Of a stretch of DNA of 64,000 nt, positions 55,156 to 64,000 are shown one piece after another. A program made the position numbers and the translations under genes. The stretch is taken from positions 4,712,001-4,776,000 of the forward strand of contig NC_014934.1 in assembly GCF_000186265.1 (NCBI RefSeq). Reading direction: 5' to 3'. Origin of the DNA: Cellulophaga algicola DSM 14237 (GTDB taxonomy: Bacteria; Bacteroidota; Bacteroidia; Flavobacteriales; Flavobacteriaceae). Numbering within the stretch: position 1 is the first letter of the stretch; each line of letters opens with the position of its first letter. The notes beneath the pieces were generated by a model that ran no database searches, had not been told where the DNA came from, and saw only the letters and a list, made by a program, of their open reading frames with translations.

Positions 55156-56355
55156 ATGGATAAACCAACATCACCCTTTAGCAAACAACAGTTACTTCCG
55201 CAAGAAGAAACCCTAGAAATATTACGCCAAAAAGGAGAACTTTTCATTGGAATTCCTAAAGAAAATCAATACCAAGAAAAACGTATTTGTTTAACTCCTG
55301 ATGCCGTAAATGCAATTACCGCAAATGGTCATCGGGTATTATTAGAAGCTGGTGCCGGAGAAGGTGCTAACTTTTCGGATATAGAATACACCAATGCAGG
55401 TGCAGAAATTACAAGAGATACCAAAAAAGTTTTTGGTTGTACTATTCTACTTAAAGTAGAACCACCTACGCTAGCGGAATTAGAATTAATGAACCCGCAG
55501 ACCACAATTATCTCTGCACTTCAAATAAAAACACAGTCTAAAAAATATTTTGAAACACTTGCAAAAAAGCGATTAACAGCTATTGCCTTTGAATACATCA
55601 TGGATGATGACGGCAAATACCCTGCCGTACGCTCTTTAAGTGAAATTGCCGGAATTTCTTCCGTGCTTATTGCTTCAGAAATAATGTCTAACACTAATAA
55701 AGGAAACGGACTCATGTTTGGTAACATAAGTGGTGTTCCTCCAGTAGAAGTAGTTATTATAGGTGCTGGTACTGTTGGAGAGTTTGCAGCACGTTCTGCT
55801 ATTGGCTTGGGTGCAAACGTTAAAATATTTGACAACTCTATCACCAAACTTAGAAACATACAGGCACACTTAAGGCAAACCGTCTATACTTCTACTATTC
55901 AGCCTAAAAATTTACTGAAAGCACTAAAGCGTTGTGACGTCGCCATCGGTGCTACTCGAGGAAAAGACAGAGCTCCTGTGGTTGTTTCACAAACTATGGT
56001 AGAGCACATGAAAAAAGGTGCCGTAATTATAGATGTTAGCATTGATATGGGTGGTTGCTTTGAAACTAGTGAAGTTACCAGCCATGATAAACCAACCTTA
56101 GAAAAATTTGGTGTTGTTCATTATGCAGTACCCAATATCCCTTCTAGATATCCAAAAACAGCATCTATTTCTATTAGTAATATTTTTACCCCTTATTTAT
56201 TAAAGATTGGTGAAGATGGCGGAGTAGAAAATGCACTTCGATTTGATAAAGGCCTTAGAAACGGACTTTATTTTTACAGAGGCATACTTACCAATAAAAC
56301 CGTAGGCGAATGGTTTGACCTTTCGTACAACGATATTAATTTTCTTATTTTTTAA
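55156..56355 (+). CDS. ald: Alanine dehydrogenase
   Basis: This 399-residue enzyme interconverts alanine and pyruvate with NAD and ammonia. The N-terminal substrate domain has GIPKENQYQEKRICLTPDAV with the conserved Arg and Lys; the NAD domain has VVIIGAGTVGEFAARSA; VDVSIDMGGCFETS-like residues (IDVSIDMGGC) follow. It is somewhat longer than the classical enzyme, with an N-terminal extension of about 30 residues that is usual in Bacteroidota. Start at ATG 55156; a TTG frame start at 55117 would add 13 hydrophobic residues. A palindrome lies at 55093-55114. Confidence 0.92.
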   Translation: MDKPTSPFSKQQLLPQEETLEILRQKGELFIGIPKENQYQEKRICLTPDAVNAITANGHRVLLEAGAGEGANFSDIEYTNAGAEITRDTKKVFGCTILLKVEPPTLAELELMNPQTTIISALQIKTQSKKYFETLAKKRLTAIAFEYIMDDDGKYPAVRSLSEIAGISSVLIASEIMSNTNKGNGLMFGNISGVPPVEVVIIGAGTVGEFAARSAIGLGANVKIFDNSITKLRNIQAHLRQTVYTSTIQPKNLLKALKRCDVAIGATRGKDRAPVVVSQTMVEHMKKGAVIIDVSIDMGGCFETSEVTSHDKPTLEKFGVVHYAVPNIPSRYPKTASISISNIFTPYLLKIGEDGGVENALRFDKGLRNGLYFYRGILTNKTVGEWFDLSYNDINFLIF

Positions 56356-56364
56356 TTCTATTTT

Positions 56365-56745
56365 ATGTCATTTATAAAACGATTAGGCTTCTTTTTATTC
56401 GGCTTATCTATTGGTATTGTTTTTCTAGCAGTTTTTTTAAAAAACAAAGCCGAAGAAACAGGTACAGAATTCTGTTATTTTCCTAACTGTCGGGTATTAA
56501 AAGATCTTCGATCAAAATCATATTCGTATTCAGATGAAGTCACAAAAATGGTTCAAACGGGAGAAATAGATTCTCTTCAAATAAAATCTTTCTTTACAGA
56601 TGGCGAAGTAGATTTTAAACATAGCGACACTAAATCTACCCCTTGCAAAACCTATGCGATAGAACACGAACTAAAAAGTGGAACATTGAAAACCTTAACG
56701 GTTACCAATTGCCCCACCAAAATAATTATTGAGAACATTAAATAA
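56365..56745 (+). CDS. Membrane-anchored DUF4258-like protein
   Basis: This 126-residue protein has one N-terminal membrane segment (about 8-26) and a small exported or periplasmic domain with paired cysteines (FCYFPNCRVL, TPCKTY, VTNCPTK). It resembles the DUF4258 proteins that I associate with flavobacterial ald loci, though the assignment is from memory. It lies 9 bases after ald and is probably cotranscribed. It is convergent with the proline dehydrogenase gene, with 9 bases between stops. Confidence 0.7.
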   Translation: MSFIKRLGFFLFGLSIGIVFLAVFLKNKAEETGTEFCYFPNCRVLKDLRSKSYSYSDEVTKMVQTGEIDSLQIKSFFTDGEVDFKHSDTKSTPCKTYAIEHELKSGTLKTLTVTNCPTKIIIENIK

Positions 56746-56754
56746 TATTCTTCT

Positions 56755-57921
56755 CTATATTTTTCTTCGCTTACGCTCTATTTTAAGTAAATTAAGCTCA
56801 CGACTGGTTTGCCCAGCTACCGAAGTATTTTCCTCTGCTCTTCTTATTAAGTAAGGCATAACATCTCTAACAGGACCAAAAGGCAAATATTTAGAGACAT
56901 TAAAGCCACTAGCTGCTAAATTAAAAGATATATGATCACTCATCCCATATAATTGTCCAAACCAGATACTTGTATGGTTTGGTTTTAGGTTTTTAAGGTT
57001 CATTAAATCCATCATCTTATAACAACTTTCTTCATTATGCGTACCCATATAGATAGACATTGTTTCCAGATTTTCTAACATATAAGCCACAACGGTATCA
57101 TAATTTAAATCTGTTTCTGCCTTAGAGCTACAAATCGGAGAAGGATACCCTTTTTCTAAAGCTCTATCATTCTCTTTTTCCATATAAGCACCACGAACTA
57201 CTTTCATTCCTATTTTAAAACCATCTTGTTCTGCTCTTTTCTGTAAATTTTTCAAATAATCTAAACGGTCCCAACGATACAACTGTAATGTATTAAAAAC
57301 TACAACCTTTTCCTTATTGTACTTGCGCATCATTTCTTCTGCAAGCTCATCTGCTGCACCTTGCATCCAACTTTCTTCGCCATCTATTAAAAGTGAAACA
57401 TCTAAATCATATGCCTTTTTACACGTTTTTTCAAAACGTGCTACTACTCTATTCCATTCTTCTTGTTCTTTATCTGTAAATGGTTTTCCTTCCGTCTTTT
57501 TCTGAAACAAGGCAAATCTACCATATCCTGTAGGCTTAAACACAGCAAACGGAATTGCTTCCTTTTCTTTTACAAAATCTAAAACTTTTAAAATCATATG
57601 CAACGCTTCATCTAGCGGATCTTCAGTATTTTTTCCTTCTACTGAATAATCTAAGACAGAATTTACCCCTTTGGTGAATAATTTATCGACAACAGGCAAA
57701 CAATCCTTCTCATTAATTCCTCCACAAAAATGATCAAAAACAGTGGCCCTAATCAAACCTTCCACCGGTAATTTAGCTTTGATTGCGAAATTTGTCATTG
57801 CCGTACCAATACGAACCAGAGGCTCATTTGATATCATTTTGAACAAAAAGTAAGCCCGTTCTAACTCAGCATCCGATTTTAATGCAAAAGCCGTTGCAGT
57901 ATTCTCAAAAATAGATTTCAT
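56755..57921 (-). CDS. Proline dehydrogenase (single-function)
   Basis: This 388-residue FAD-dependent barrel enzyme oxidises proline to pyrroline-5-carboxylate. VFKPTGYGRFALF, SLLIDGEESWMQ, KVVRGAYMEKEN and the C-terminal YLPFGPVRDVMPYLIRRAEE are the PRODH motifs, the last holding the substrate-binding Arg pair. It lacks the P5C dehydrogenase domain of PutA. It is divergent from aroB. Confidence 0.93.
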   Translation of the reverse strand: MKSIFENTATAFALKSDAELERAYFLFKMISNEPLVRIGTAMTNFAIKAKLPVEGLIRATVFDHFCGGINEKDCLPVVDKLFTKGVNSVLDYSVEGKNTEDPLDEALHMILKVLDFVKEKEAIPFAVFKPTGYGRFALFQKKTEGKPFTDKEQEEWNRVVARFEKTCKKAYDLDVSLLIDGEESWMQGAADELAEEMMRKYNKEKVVVFNTLQLYRWDRLDYLKNLQKRAEQDGFKIGMKVVRGAYMEKENDRALEKGYPSPICSSKAETDLNYDTVVAYMLENLETMSIYMGTHNEESCYKMMDLMNLKNLKPNHTSIWFGQLYGMSDHISFNLAASGFNVSKYLPFGPVRDVMPYLIRRAEENTSVAGQTSRELNLLKIERKRRKI

Positions 57922-58089
57922 TTCTAATAATTTATTAACGAATCAAATATAACTACTCCAATTGTATTCTTAAAACTAAAAATAATCTTTATTTTGCAGC
58001 ATATTTGCAGAAATAATCCTACTTGAATTAAACAAAATAAAGTTTAATAAAAATCAAGAATGGATTATACCCTTAAAAAAAATAAAGTA

Positions 58090-59151
58090 ATGACTTCTAT
58101 CACATCATCATCTTATGCAGTTCACTTTAACGAAACTGCTTATCTACGTTTAAACGAGCATTTGAGTAACGCTAATTATTCGAAGATTTTTATTTTGGTA
58201 GATGAAAATACACATAACTTCTGTTTAGCTCCTTTTATGGCCGAAATACACGGAGATTATGATTTTGAAGTCATCGAAATAGAACCAGGAGAAATTAATA
58301 AAAATATAGAAACGTGTACTCAAGTTTGGGAAGTTCTCTCTGAACTAGACGCCGATAGAAAAAGTGTATTGATTAATGTTGGTGGCGGGGTTGTTACAGA
58401 TCTTGGAGGCTTTGTTGCTTCAACTTTTAAGCGAGGTATTAATTTTATTAACGTGCCTACTACTCTTTTATCTATGGTTGATGCGTCTGTTGGCGGAAAA
58501 ACAGGTGTAGATTTAGGAGCGTTAAAAAACCAAGTTGGGGTCATTAATCAACCAGAAATGGTCCTAGTTGTTTCTAGTTTTTTACAAACCTTAGAAGAAC
58601 GACAAATGCAAAGCGGATTCGCAGAAATGCTGAAACATGGTTTAATTAAAGATCACAGCTACTGGAATGAACTAAAAGCTTTAAGTTCACTAGATGCTAT
58701 TGACCAACTTATTTACCATTCTGTCACAATTAAAAATGAAGTTGTACTTCAAGATCCTACAGAACAAAATATTCGTAAAATATTAAATTATGGCCATACT
58801 TTGGGTCATGCTGTAGAGTCTTATTTTTTAGAAAGCCCAAAGCACGAATTACTTTTACATGGTGAAGCCATTGCCGTTGGTATGATTCTAGAAGGTTATA
58901 TTTCCTATAAATTAACAGGCTTATCAAAAGACGAACTGGAAGATATTAAAGCTACCTTCTTAAGCAACTACCCTAAAGTAAGTTTTAGCCCTGAGGATAT
59001 TGAAGCTATTTTAAAATTACTAAAGTTCGATAAAAAGAATTCTCACGGTAATATCAATTTTGTACTCTTAAATAAAATAGGAAAACCTGAAATTGACGTG
59101 AAAGTTTCCCAAGAATTATTAGTAGAATCTTTCGCTTACTACAAAAATTAA
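58090..59151 (+). CDS. aroB: 3-dehydroquinate synthase
   Basis: This 353-residue enzyme makes the first ring compound of the shikimate pathway. It has LINVGGGVVTDLGGFVASTFKRG, PTTLLSMVDASVGGKTGV, the zinc ligands in EMLKHGLI, NYGHTLGHAVE and LHGEAIAVGM. Start at ATG 58090 (MTSITSSSY) fits the usual short N-terminus; an upstream ATG at 58060 would add ten lysine-rich residues. Confidence 0.94.
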   Translation: MTSITSSSYAVHFNETAYLRLNEHLSNANYSKIFILVDENTHNFCLAPFMAEIHGDYDFEVIEIEPGEINKNIETCTQVWEVLSELDADRKSVLINVGGGVVTDLGGFVASTFKRGINFINVPTTLLSMVDASVGGKTGVDLGALKNQVGVINQPEMVLVVSSFLQTLEERQMQSGFAEMLKHGLIKDHSYWNELKALSSLDAIDQLIYHSVTIKNEVVLQDPTEQNIRKILNYGHTLGHAVESYFLESPKHELLLHGEAIAVGMILEGYISYKLTGLSKDELEDIKATFLSNYPKVSFSPEDIEAILKLLKFDKKNSHGNINFVLLNKIGKPEIDVKVSQELLVESFAYYKN

Positions 59152-59248
59152 TGGTTACACCTACTAAAAATCAGTAGGCTACAACTCTTAATTAAGAGAA
59201 GAAATAAAAATGTATAGTTTAGGTATATAATCAAAAACCAACCAAACT

Positions 59249-59581
59249 ATGTTACGTAAAATTGTAGATTACAAAAAATTAAGTCACGAAGTAGCTGTAT
59301 TATTAATCGAAAGTTACCCTCATGGCTACGGCGACTCTGACATTATTGAGTTCAAAAACATGCATGGCGAATTAATAGAAGCTGTAGAGGTAAAAACAGA
59401 AGACATTATTTATCTCGTAAAAATAAGCAAGAGCCTTTCTAATTTTATTGCCAATTTTGATGACAATATAGAGAAGGAGCTAACTATTGAGCCTAAAAAC
59501 TTAACTAATGAAGATTCTGAAGTAGAAATTCATGAGCATGTTTTTAAAAATGAGTATGAAACAGAAGAAGATTTAGATTAA
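59249..59581 (+). CDS. Small acidic conserved flavobacterial protein
   Basis: This 110-residue protein has an N-terminal LRKIVDYKKLSHEVAVLLIE, the stretch YPHGYGDSDIIEFKN and an acidic C-terminal third. It has no membrane segment and no catalytic motif that I recognise. Similar proteins are common in Flavobacteriia with no reliable name. It overlaps the convergent DinB gene by 4 bases. Confidence 0.7.
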   Translation: MLRKIVDYKKLSHEVAVLLIESYPHGYGDSDIIEFKNMHGELIEAVEVKTEDIIYLVKISKSLSNFIANFDDNIEKELTIEPKNLTNEDSEVEIHEHVFKNEYETEEDLD

Positions 59582-60093
59582 AGGTACCTTTCTTCTATAA
59601 TTTTTTTGTGATGGTTTAAATGTCCTGATAAGATAAAACCAACCGCACCAACACTCATAGACGAACCGCTTGCAACCCCCCGCTTCTGCAAGTCTGCTTC
59701 TGCAAATGAATTAAACAGTGCTATACTGGACATACGTACCGCCCTAAACTCTTCTAACAAGCTTTGCTTACCTCTATTACCTGCATTAGCATTCAATATA
59801 TAATCATCTTGCTCAAAACCAGGAAAAGAGGCTTTATCATTTCTAGAAAAACAAAGCGCTCTGTATTGAAATACACGTTCGGTGTCAATAATATGTACCA
59901 ACGCTTCAGCTAAAGTCCATTTCCCTTCTGCGTAGGCGTAGTTGAGCTTTTCTTCAGGAATATTAGTTGAAAAATCCTCAAATCTAGTTAAACCTTCTGT
60001 CAATTCTTCTTTTAGATTAACTTCACCTAAAGCCATAATATAGGTGTGATAATAAGGATTATAATCTTCTTTAAGTAATTCTGATGTTTTCAT
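59578..60093 (-). CDS. DinB family protein
   Basis: This 171-residue four-helix protein belongs to the DinB/YfiT-like superfamily. The metal-binding histidines are in EALVHIIDTERVFQYRAL and SGHLNHHKKIIEERYL. Members are often metal-dependent thiol transferases; the substrate here is unknown. It is followed on the far side by the Lrp gene, with a hairpin between. Confidence 0.85.
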   Translation of the reverse strand: MKTSELLKEDYNPYYHTYIMALGEVNLKEELTEGLTRFEDFSTNIPEEKLNYAYAEGKWTLAEALVHIIDTERVFQYRALCFSRNDKASFPGFEQDDYILNANAGNRGKQSLLEEFRAVRMSSIALFNSFAEADLQKRGVASGSSMSVGAVGFILSGHLNHHKKIIEERYL

Positions 60094-60107
60094 AATTAGA
60101 AATTAAA

Positions 60108-60140
60108 AAATCCCAATGAAAATAATTCCAATGGGATCCT
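60108..60140 (-). terminator. Hairpin between the Lrp and DinB genes
   Basis: Short inverted repeat ATCCCA / TGGGAT with A and T flanks, 28 bases after the Lrp stop. The stem is weak. Confidence 0.4.
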
Positions 60141-60164
60141 TATGATTAGTTGTATTTTAAGCTT

Positions 60165-60644
60165 TTACATTTCGTTAAATATGGTATGCATTAATCGTTT
60201 CTTATCATTGATGCTTTCTTCTAAAGAAATCATTGTTTCTGTGCGACTAATACCATCAATATCATCTATTTTAAAAATAATGTTTTTAGCATGATTTGTG
60301 TCTTTAGCTCTAATTTTACAGAAAATATTGAATTTACCCGTAGTAATATGTGCTACTGTTACATTCGGAATCTGATTTAGACGCTCCAAAACAAATTTTG
60401 TTTGATGTGTCTTTTCCAAAAAGATACCAACATATGCAATAAATGCATATCCAAGTTTTACATAATCTAATGTTAATGATGAACCTTTAATGATACCTGC
60501 TTCTTCCATTTTCTTTACACGTACATGAACTGTACCTGCAGAGATTAAAAGTTTTTTTGCAATATCCGTAAAAGGAGTTCTGGTATTGTCAATTAACATA
60601 TCCAGAATCTGGTGGTCTATTTCGTCTAACTTAACTTTTCCCAT
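60165..60644 (-). CDS. Lrp/AsnC family transcriptional regulator
   Basis: This 159-residue regulator has an N-terminal HTH (LDEIDHQILDMLIDNTRTPF, then IAKKLLISAGTVHVRVKKME) and a C-terminal RAM domain with VAHITTGKFNIFCKIRAKD. Lrp-family proteins bind amino acids and control their metabolism. Its own targets are not visible, although ald and proline dehydrogenase genes lie within 9 kb. Confidence 0.92.
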   Translation of the reverse strand: MGKVKLDEIDHQILDMLIDNTRTPFTDIAKKLLISAGTVHVRVKKMEEAGIIKGSSLTLDYVKLGYAFIAYVGIFLEKTHQTKFVLERLNQIPNVTVAHITTGKFNIFCKIRAKDTNHAKNIIFKIDDIDGISRTETMISLEESINDKKRLMHTIFNEM

Positions 60645-60752
60645 TCTATACTATAATTTGAGGCAAAAGTAACGAATAAAGAAATTAAATTCAATAAATC
60701 TTATATAATTTTAACAAAAACGTAATGTTTTAGTAGTATTAAAAAAAATTAT

Positions 60753-61868
60753 TCATTTTTTTGAAATTAAGTCTACTATCTCTTTCAAAGACTTTAAATT
60801 TTCTAAATCCTTATTATTCAAGCAATTAAATGTCTTATGGCCGTAAAAATTACTCAAATTTCCTGTTTTTTCTATAAAAGGAACAAATGTTAATACTCCT
60901 GAAACAAGGGTCTCTTTGAATAATATTCCAATATCAGCTCCATTACGTAAGTTTTTATTTACAAAATCAGCATTTTTTATGAGAATATCATAAAATAATT
61001 TTCCATTCTCTGGAATCTCAAAATAGTCTTTTTGCTCATATGTATCTATATTTTGATCTGCAATTACATTTACCCCTTTTATTATGGCACAAAAAATAAA
61101 CTTTCTTGTTTCCTCACGATCATAGTCATTAACGTAATGACCAGACTCAAACAATATAGTAGGCTTATTTAGCATTTGGAATGTATCTCCTACACAATTA
61201 GCATTGAAACCATCGTCATACCTACCCACCTGTCCTGGAATGTATTTCTGCAGCTCTTTATTCATTGCTACAATTAACTGCATGCTAACTCCCCTAGATT
61301 TGGAGATACTACGCTCTTCATCATGCGAAGGAGCTAGAAAAGATACTGTAGCAGGTTTAGAAGTTGCTCCAACATTAAAAATGGTACGCTGATCATGTAA
61401 ATTAAAACAATAATCAGGTATAAAAGCGTCATAAACTGCTCTAAGAATTTTACTCTCTGGCTGTGATTTATCTTGAGCATCTCTATTTAAATCTACCTCA
61501 TTAGCATTAATACGTGTATATGCTTCTGCTCCATCTGGATTAAGAATCGGTATTATTTTAAAAGTACATAAAGCTAAAAGCTTTTGAGCTAAATCTGAAT
61601 TAGAGCTGATAAGGTTTAAAAAATCTAGCACTGCTTTAGTCGTTGTAGATTCATTTCCATGCATCTGTGACCACATCAATATTTTATACTTTCCCGAGCC
61701 AAAAGTTACCGATTTGATTTCTCTGTTCAAAACAGATTTTCCGATCACCTCAATTTGAAACGGACTCCCTAACTGATCTAAAAAAGGAAATATCATGTCA
61801 TTGGTGACATATCTTCCTTGTACAGAATTCTCTCTACTTAAGTTATATAATTCTATAAAATCTAACAT
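60753..61868 (-). CDS. M14 family zinc carboxypeptidase
   Basis: This 371-residue protein has the M14 zinc motif HGNESTTT (His and Glu), the arginine region NPDGAEAYTRINANEVDLNRDA, the third ligand in FNLHDQRTI and the catalytic Glu in LFESGHY. It lacks a signal peptide when started at ATG 61868 (MLDFIELY), so it is probably cytoplasmic. The 42-residue upstream extension is low in complexity and is rejected. Confidence 0.88.
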   Translation of the reverse strand: MLDFIELYNLSRENSVQGRYVTNDMIFPFLDQLGSPFQIEVIGKSVLNREIKSVTFGSGKYKILMWSQMHGNESTTTKAVLDFLNLISSNSDLAQKLLALCTFKIIPILNPDGAEAYTRINANEVDLNRDAQDKSQPESKILRAVYDAFIPDYCFNLHDQRTIFNVGATSKPATVSFLAPSHDEERSISKSRGVSMQLIVAMNKELQKYIPGQVGRYDDGFNANCVGDTFQMLNKPTILFESGHYVNDYDREETRKFIFCAIIKGVNVIADQNIDTYEQKDYFEIPENGKLFYDILIKNADFVNKNLRNGADIGILFKETLVSGVLTFVPFIEKTGNLSNFYGHKTFNCLNNKDLENLKSLKEIVDLISKK

Positions 61869-62163
61869 ATAATTTGCTTCAATTAAAATACAAAAGTAAG
61901 CCCTTAATGATTTACAATTGTATACATAATAATTTACATTTGTATACAGTATTTTAGTATATTTGTAGCTTAAATAATACAATTGTAACTTCATATGTAG
62001 CTGAATATAAGGAAATACAATGTTAAAGCCTTATAAACAAGTATTTCAGCTATTTAAGTCTTACTAACTTTAGTGTTTATTTAATCAATTTAGCTAGAAA
62101 CCAGTGAAAAAAGCGTTTGTTTACCGTTGTAACATTTGTAACATCACATAAATATTGTTTACA
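61869..62163. promoter_or_regulatory. Divergent control region with repeated motifs
   Basis: Contains TTGTATACA twice (61918-61926 and 61940-61948, 22 bases apart), plus-strand -7 matches TACATTTG (61935-61942) and TATATTTG (61958-61965), and a perfect tandem repeat of TTGTAACAT (62127-62144) 19 bases before the HTH gene. Confidence 0.5.
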
Positions 62164-62622
62164 ATGGTAAACTCAGAAGATTTTATTAAAAGACTAGAAA
62201 AAATACTAGATTATTACGGATTGTCGGCAGCTGTTTTTGCAGATAAAGTATCTGTTCAACGCTCCGGTATATCTCATTTACTTTCTGGAAGAAACAAGCC
62301 TAGTTTAGAATTTGTAATGAAAGTTGTAGACGCCTACCCTGAAGTTAACCTTTACTGGTTCTTAAACGGAAAGGGTACGTTTCCTCATAAACCTGAAAAG
62401 CAAATTACTGCAACACCTCCTATACCAACCACACCTCCTCCAACTCCAGTGACGCCTGCTCAGAATCCTGTACCAGAAAAAGCTGAAGCAGCGCCTCCCG
62501 CACCACAACTCCCTCTAGAATTCAAAGAAAAACTCATTGAAAAGAAAAGCAACGGAAAGAAGGTTATAGAAAAAGTTGTATTATTTTATGATGACGGAAG
62601 TTTTGAAGCCTATCAAATTTGA
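62164..62622 (+). CDS. HTH protein with proline-rich linker
   Basis: This 152-residue protein has an N-terminal XRE/CI-like HTH (FIKRLEKILDYYGLSAAVFA, then SGISHLLSGRNKPSLEFVM), the YPEVNLYWFLNGKG end motif, a proline-rich linker (about 78-115) and a basic C-terminus with KKVIEKVVLFYDDGSFEAY. It is a paralogue of the protein at 49057-49434. Start at ATG 62164; a TTG three codons earlier is less likely. A direct 9-bp repeat just upstream may be its own operator. Confidence 0.83.
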   Translation: MVNSEDFIKRLEKILDYYGLSAAVFADKVSVQRSGISHLLSGRNKPSLEFVMKVVDAYPEVNLYWFLNGKGTFPHKPEKQITATPPIPTTPPPTPVTPAQNPVPEKAEAAPPAPQLPLEFKEKLIEKKSNGKKVIEKVVLFYDDGSFEAYQI

Positions 62623-62693
62623 TCTGCAACAAACTCAACATTAAGAACGGTCTACTGTAGTACATCTCAACTAAATTTCTTTAATTTGCAGGT

Positions 62694-63056
62694 ATGAGAA
62701 TTCGATTTTTTTTAGGGCTAATTATCGGCATCACTTTAGTGTCTTGCTACCAACCAGAACGCGATTGCAAACTTTTCAAAACGGGTGAATTTACTTTCGA
62801 ATACATGGTAGATGGAGAAAAGAAGAATAGTACTTTTACAAGAACTGAGAAATATAGTATTGAGCGGTATGAGAACAAGGTAGACACTGCTACTGTTAGG
62901 TGGCTAAGTGATTGCGAATTTATTTTAAACCCAAGCGACAACCAAACACCTATTCATTACAAAATACTATCCACCACAAAAGACGCTTACTTATTTGAGT
63001 ACGGGGTTGTTGGTAAAAAACAAAAATCTAAAGGAACTGCTACAAAAACTAACTAA
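62694..63056 (+). CDS. Small lipoprotein of unknown function
   Basis: This 120-residue protein has a lipoprotein signal ending LVSC (Cys18) and a small, probably beta-rich domain with a second Cys in RDCKLFKTGEF and a third in LSDCEF. From memory, relatives in Flavobacteriia are often labelled DNA topoisomerase IV, which is plainly wrong for a short lipoprotein. It lies 71 bases after the HTH gene on the same strand. Confidence 0.78.
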   Translation: MRIRFFLGLIIGITLVSCYQPERDCKLFKTGEFTFEYMVDGEKKNSTFTRTEKYSIERYENKVDTATVRWLSDCEFILNPSDNQTPIHYKILSTTKDAYLFEYGVVGKKQKSKGTATKTN

Positions 63057-63752
63057 GAGCATTCAATTCCACTCAAAACCCCATAACACATTTTGTGTTT
63101 AAGTGTTTAATATCAAAGTAAATAGACTTGCATAGTTCTATTTAGCCATGAGTTTTATTACTTTTTTTTACTGAGAATTAAAGATCCGCAACAAAGACTT
63201 AATCTTCAACTTTTAAAACAAAAAATCTAAGGTTTTTTACAATTAGGCTTTATTTTCCTAATAACTTCCCTTTAAAAACTACAGACCAGTTAAAAGACAG
63301 ACTAGAGCTAGTTTTAAGCGCATATCCTGCATATTTATGCTTCGATAATAATAGTAATCACCCAAGCGCAAAAAACCCATTAAACCTTCTATTTTATTAA
63401 AAAAAAATGAAAGTATGGTCAAGTTGTATTATTTACAGATTTATTTTCTTTCTCCATAAGCCTAATCTAATAAACTACAGTAAATACGAATAAAGTAACC
63501 CTAATAATTTCAATATACTATTTAACAGCAATAGCGCTTCTTGCGTGCGCCTAGATGCAGCATCTACACTTAATATAAATATAGCTCTCCTTTTTCTTAT
63601 ATACAACCAAAACCTACGCTACAATTAAAAACATTGACATTTTTGATGGTTTTAAAATAACAGCCCTTAAATAACAATTTACTTTAGATATAAAAAAAAA
63701 GGACTCACATGAAATTTCATGTGAGTCCTTTTTTTATAAGAATATTTATAAA
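63057..63752. other. Gene-free AT-rich region
   Basis: Nearly 700 bases with no supportable gene. A start-less open stretch of about 65 codons ends at 63400 and resembles nothing I know. The far end holds the terminator at 63692-63737. Confidence 0.5.
63692..63737 (-). terminator. Terminator of the sterol-desaturase-like gene
   Basis: A long perfect stem GGACTCACATGAAA / TTTCATGTGAGTCC with A9 and T7 flanks, 15 bases after the stop of the minus-strand gene. Confidence 0.85.
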
Positions 63753-64000
63753 TTAGTTAGGCCTGGTATAGGCTACTTTTGAATCTTTACTTTCATGCTC
63801 TTTAAACAAGCGTTGTTGCTGTTTAACCGTCAATGTACTCCCATCATGACTCCAACCCGGAGGCCCAAAGATATACATTAACTTATGAGTTAATTTTGGT
63901 GTTTTTTTCATATCAGCCCATATATCCTTGAACTCGTGCGTAAGGATAACAATAGGATTGTTTGAGCTTGGCGCATGAATAACACCGTATTTTACATCAA
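63753..64000 (-). CDS. Sterol desaturase/fatty acid hydroxylase family, C-terminal part
   Basis: The last 82 codons of a gene that continues beyond the right edge, ending with TAA at 63753-63755. The visible part reads YGVIHAPSSNNPIVILTHEF and YIFGPPGWSHDGS, the C-terminal pattern I associate with flavobacterial sterol-desaturase family proteins. The histidine-rich di-iron motifs lie outside the window, so the assignment rests on this tail only. Confidence 0.6.
   Translation of the reverse strand, partial: DVKYGVIHAPSSNNPIVILTHEFKDIWADMKKTPKLTHKLMYIFGPPGWSHDGSTLTVKQQQRLFKEHESKDSKVAYTRPN

Noticed and set aside
62694-63056. DNA topoisomerase IV, a name I recall for related proteins
   Set aside because: The product is a 120-residue lipoprotein with a clear lipobox.
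63190-63400. Start-less open stretch of about 65 codons
   Set aside because: No start codon, no family similarity and only modest length for AT-rich DNA; it could at most be a gene remnant.

Overview
The window is a low-GC, gene-dense bacterial chromosome segment from the Bacteroidota, almost certainly family Flavobacteriaceae and probably a marine genus; the genus cannot be fixed from the sequence alone. The evidence is the LpxC-FabZ fusion, the fused HisIE and HisB, a PorX-type response regulator with a PglZ domain, TAnnTTTG-type -7 promoter elements, weak Shine-Dalgarno sequences and flavobacterial family proteins of unknown function. Most of the window is core metabolism. No tRNA, rRNA, CRISPR array, insertion sequence or prophage was seen.

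Layout. 1-8485 (minus): an envelope-polysaccharide type operon, read as hybrid histidine kinase, single-domain response regulator, HEAT-repeat membrane protein, processive GT2 glycosyltransferase, LtaS-like sulfatase-fold transferase with a TPR tail, and a YaiO-like outer-membrane protein cut by the window edge. 8912-14323: thioesterase, a DUF2461 protein, cysE-cysM, corA and truA. 14521-23130: an M16 peptidase pair, an OmpR-type two-component system, and a MoxR-like ATPase with a VWA protein. 23212-27882: a DUF1853 gene with an apparent frameshift at its start, a LysR/YeiH pair and a second GT2 enzyme. 28191-36332: a complete histidine operon (hisG-GNAT-hisD-hisC-hisB-hisH-GNAT-hisA-hisF-hisIE) preceded by an 18-residue leader peptide with four consecutive histidines and an attenuator-type hairpin. 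36424-47233: prohibitin, a VWA membrane protein, fabG, sucD, and the lipid A cluster (second LpxD-like acyltransferase, efp, lpxA, lpxC-fabZ, lpxD, HD-domain hydrolase). 47320-56745: porX, tsaE and ald, interrupted by an accessory locus. 56755-64000: proline dehydrogenase, aroB, DinB, Lrp, an M14 peptidase, a small HTH regulator, a small lipoprotein and a partial sterol-desaturase-like gene.

The least explained part is 49057-55074. Between porX and tsaE lie a small HTH protein and three consecutive copies of a roughly 400-residue membrane protein built from two homologous transmembrane modules. The middle copy is clearly decayed. After tsaE come three tandem units of about 211-219 bp, each encoding a 51-residue lipoprotein ending in PRPGYGG; the first carries an A8 instead of an A7 tract and is out of frame. 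They are followed by a one-module relative of the membrane proteins. These genes look like one lineage-specific, repeatedly duplicated system of unknown function. The pairing of tiny lipoproteins with the membrane-module family is inferred from adjacency only.

Several genes start at TTG rather than ATG (the hybrid kinase, the HEAT protein, the HD-domain protein and one two-module membrane protein), and several starts below were chosen downstream of the longest possible reading frame.
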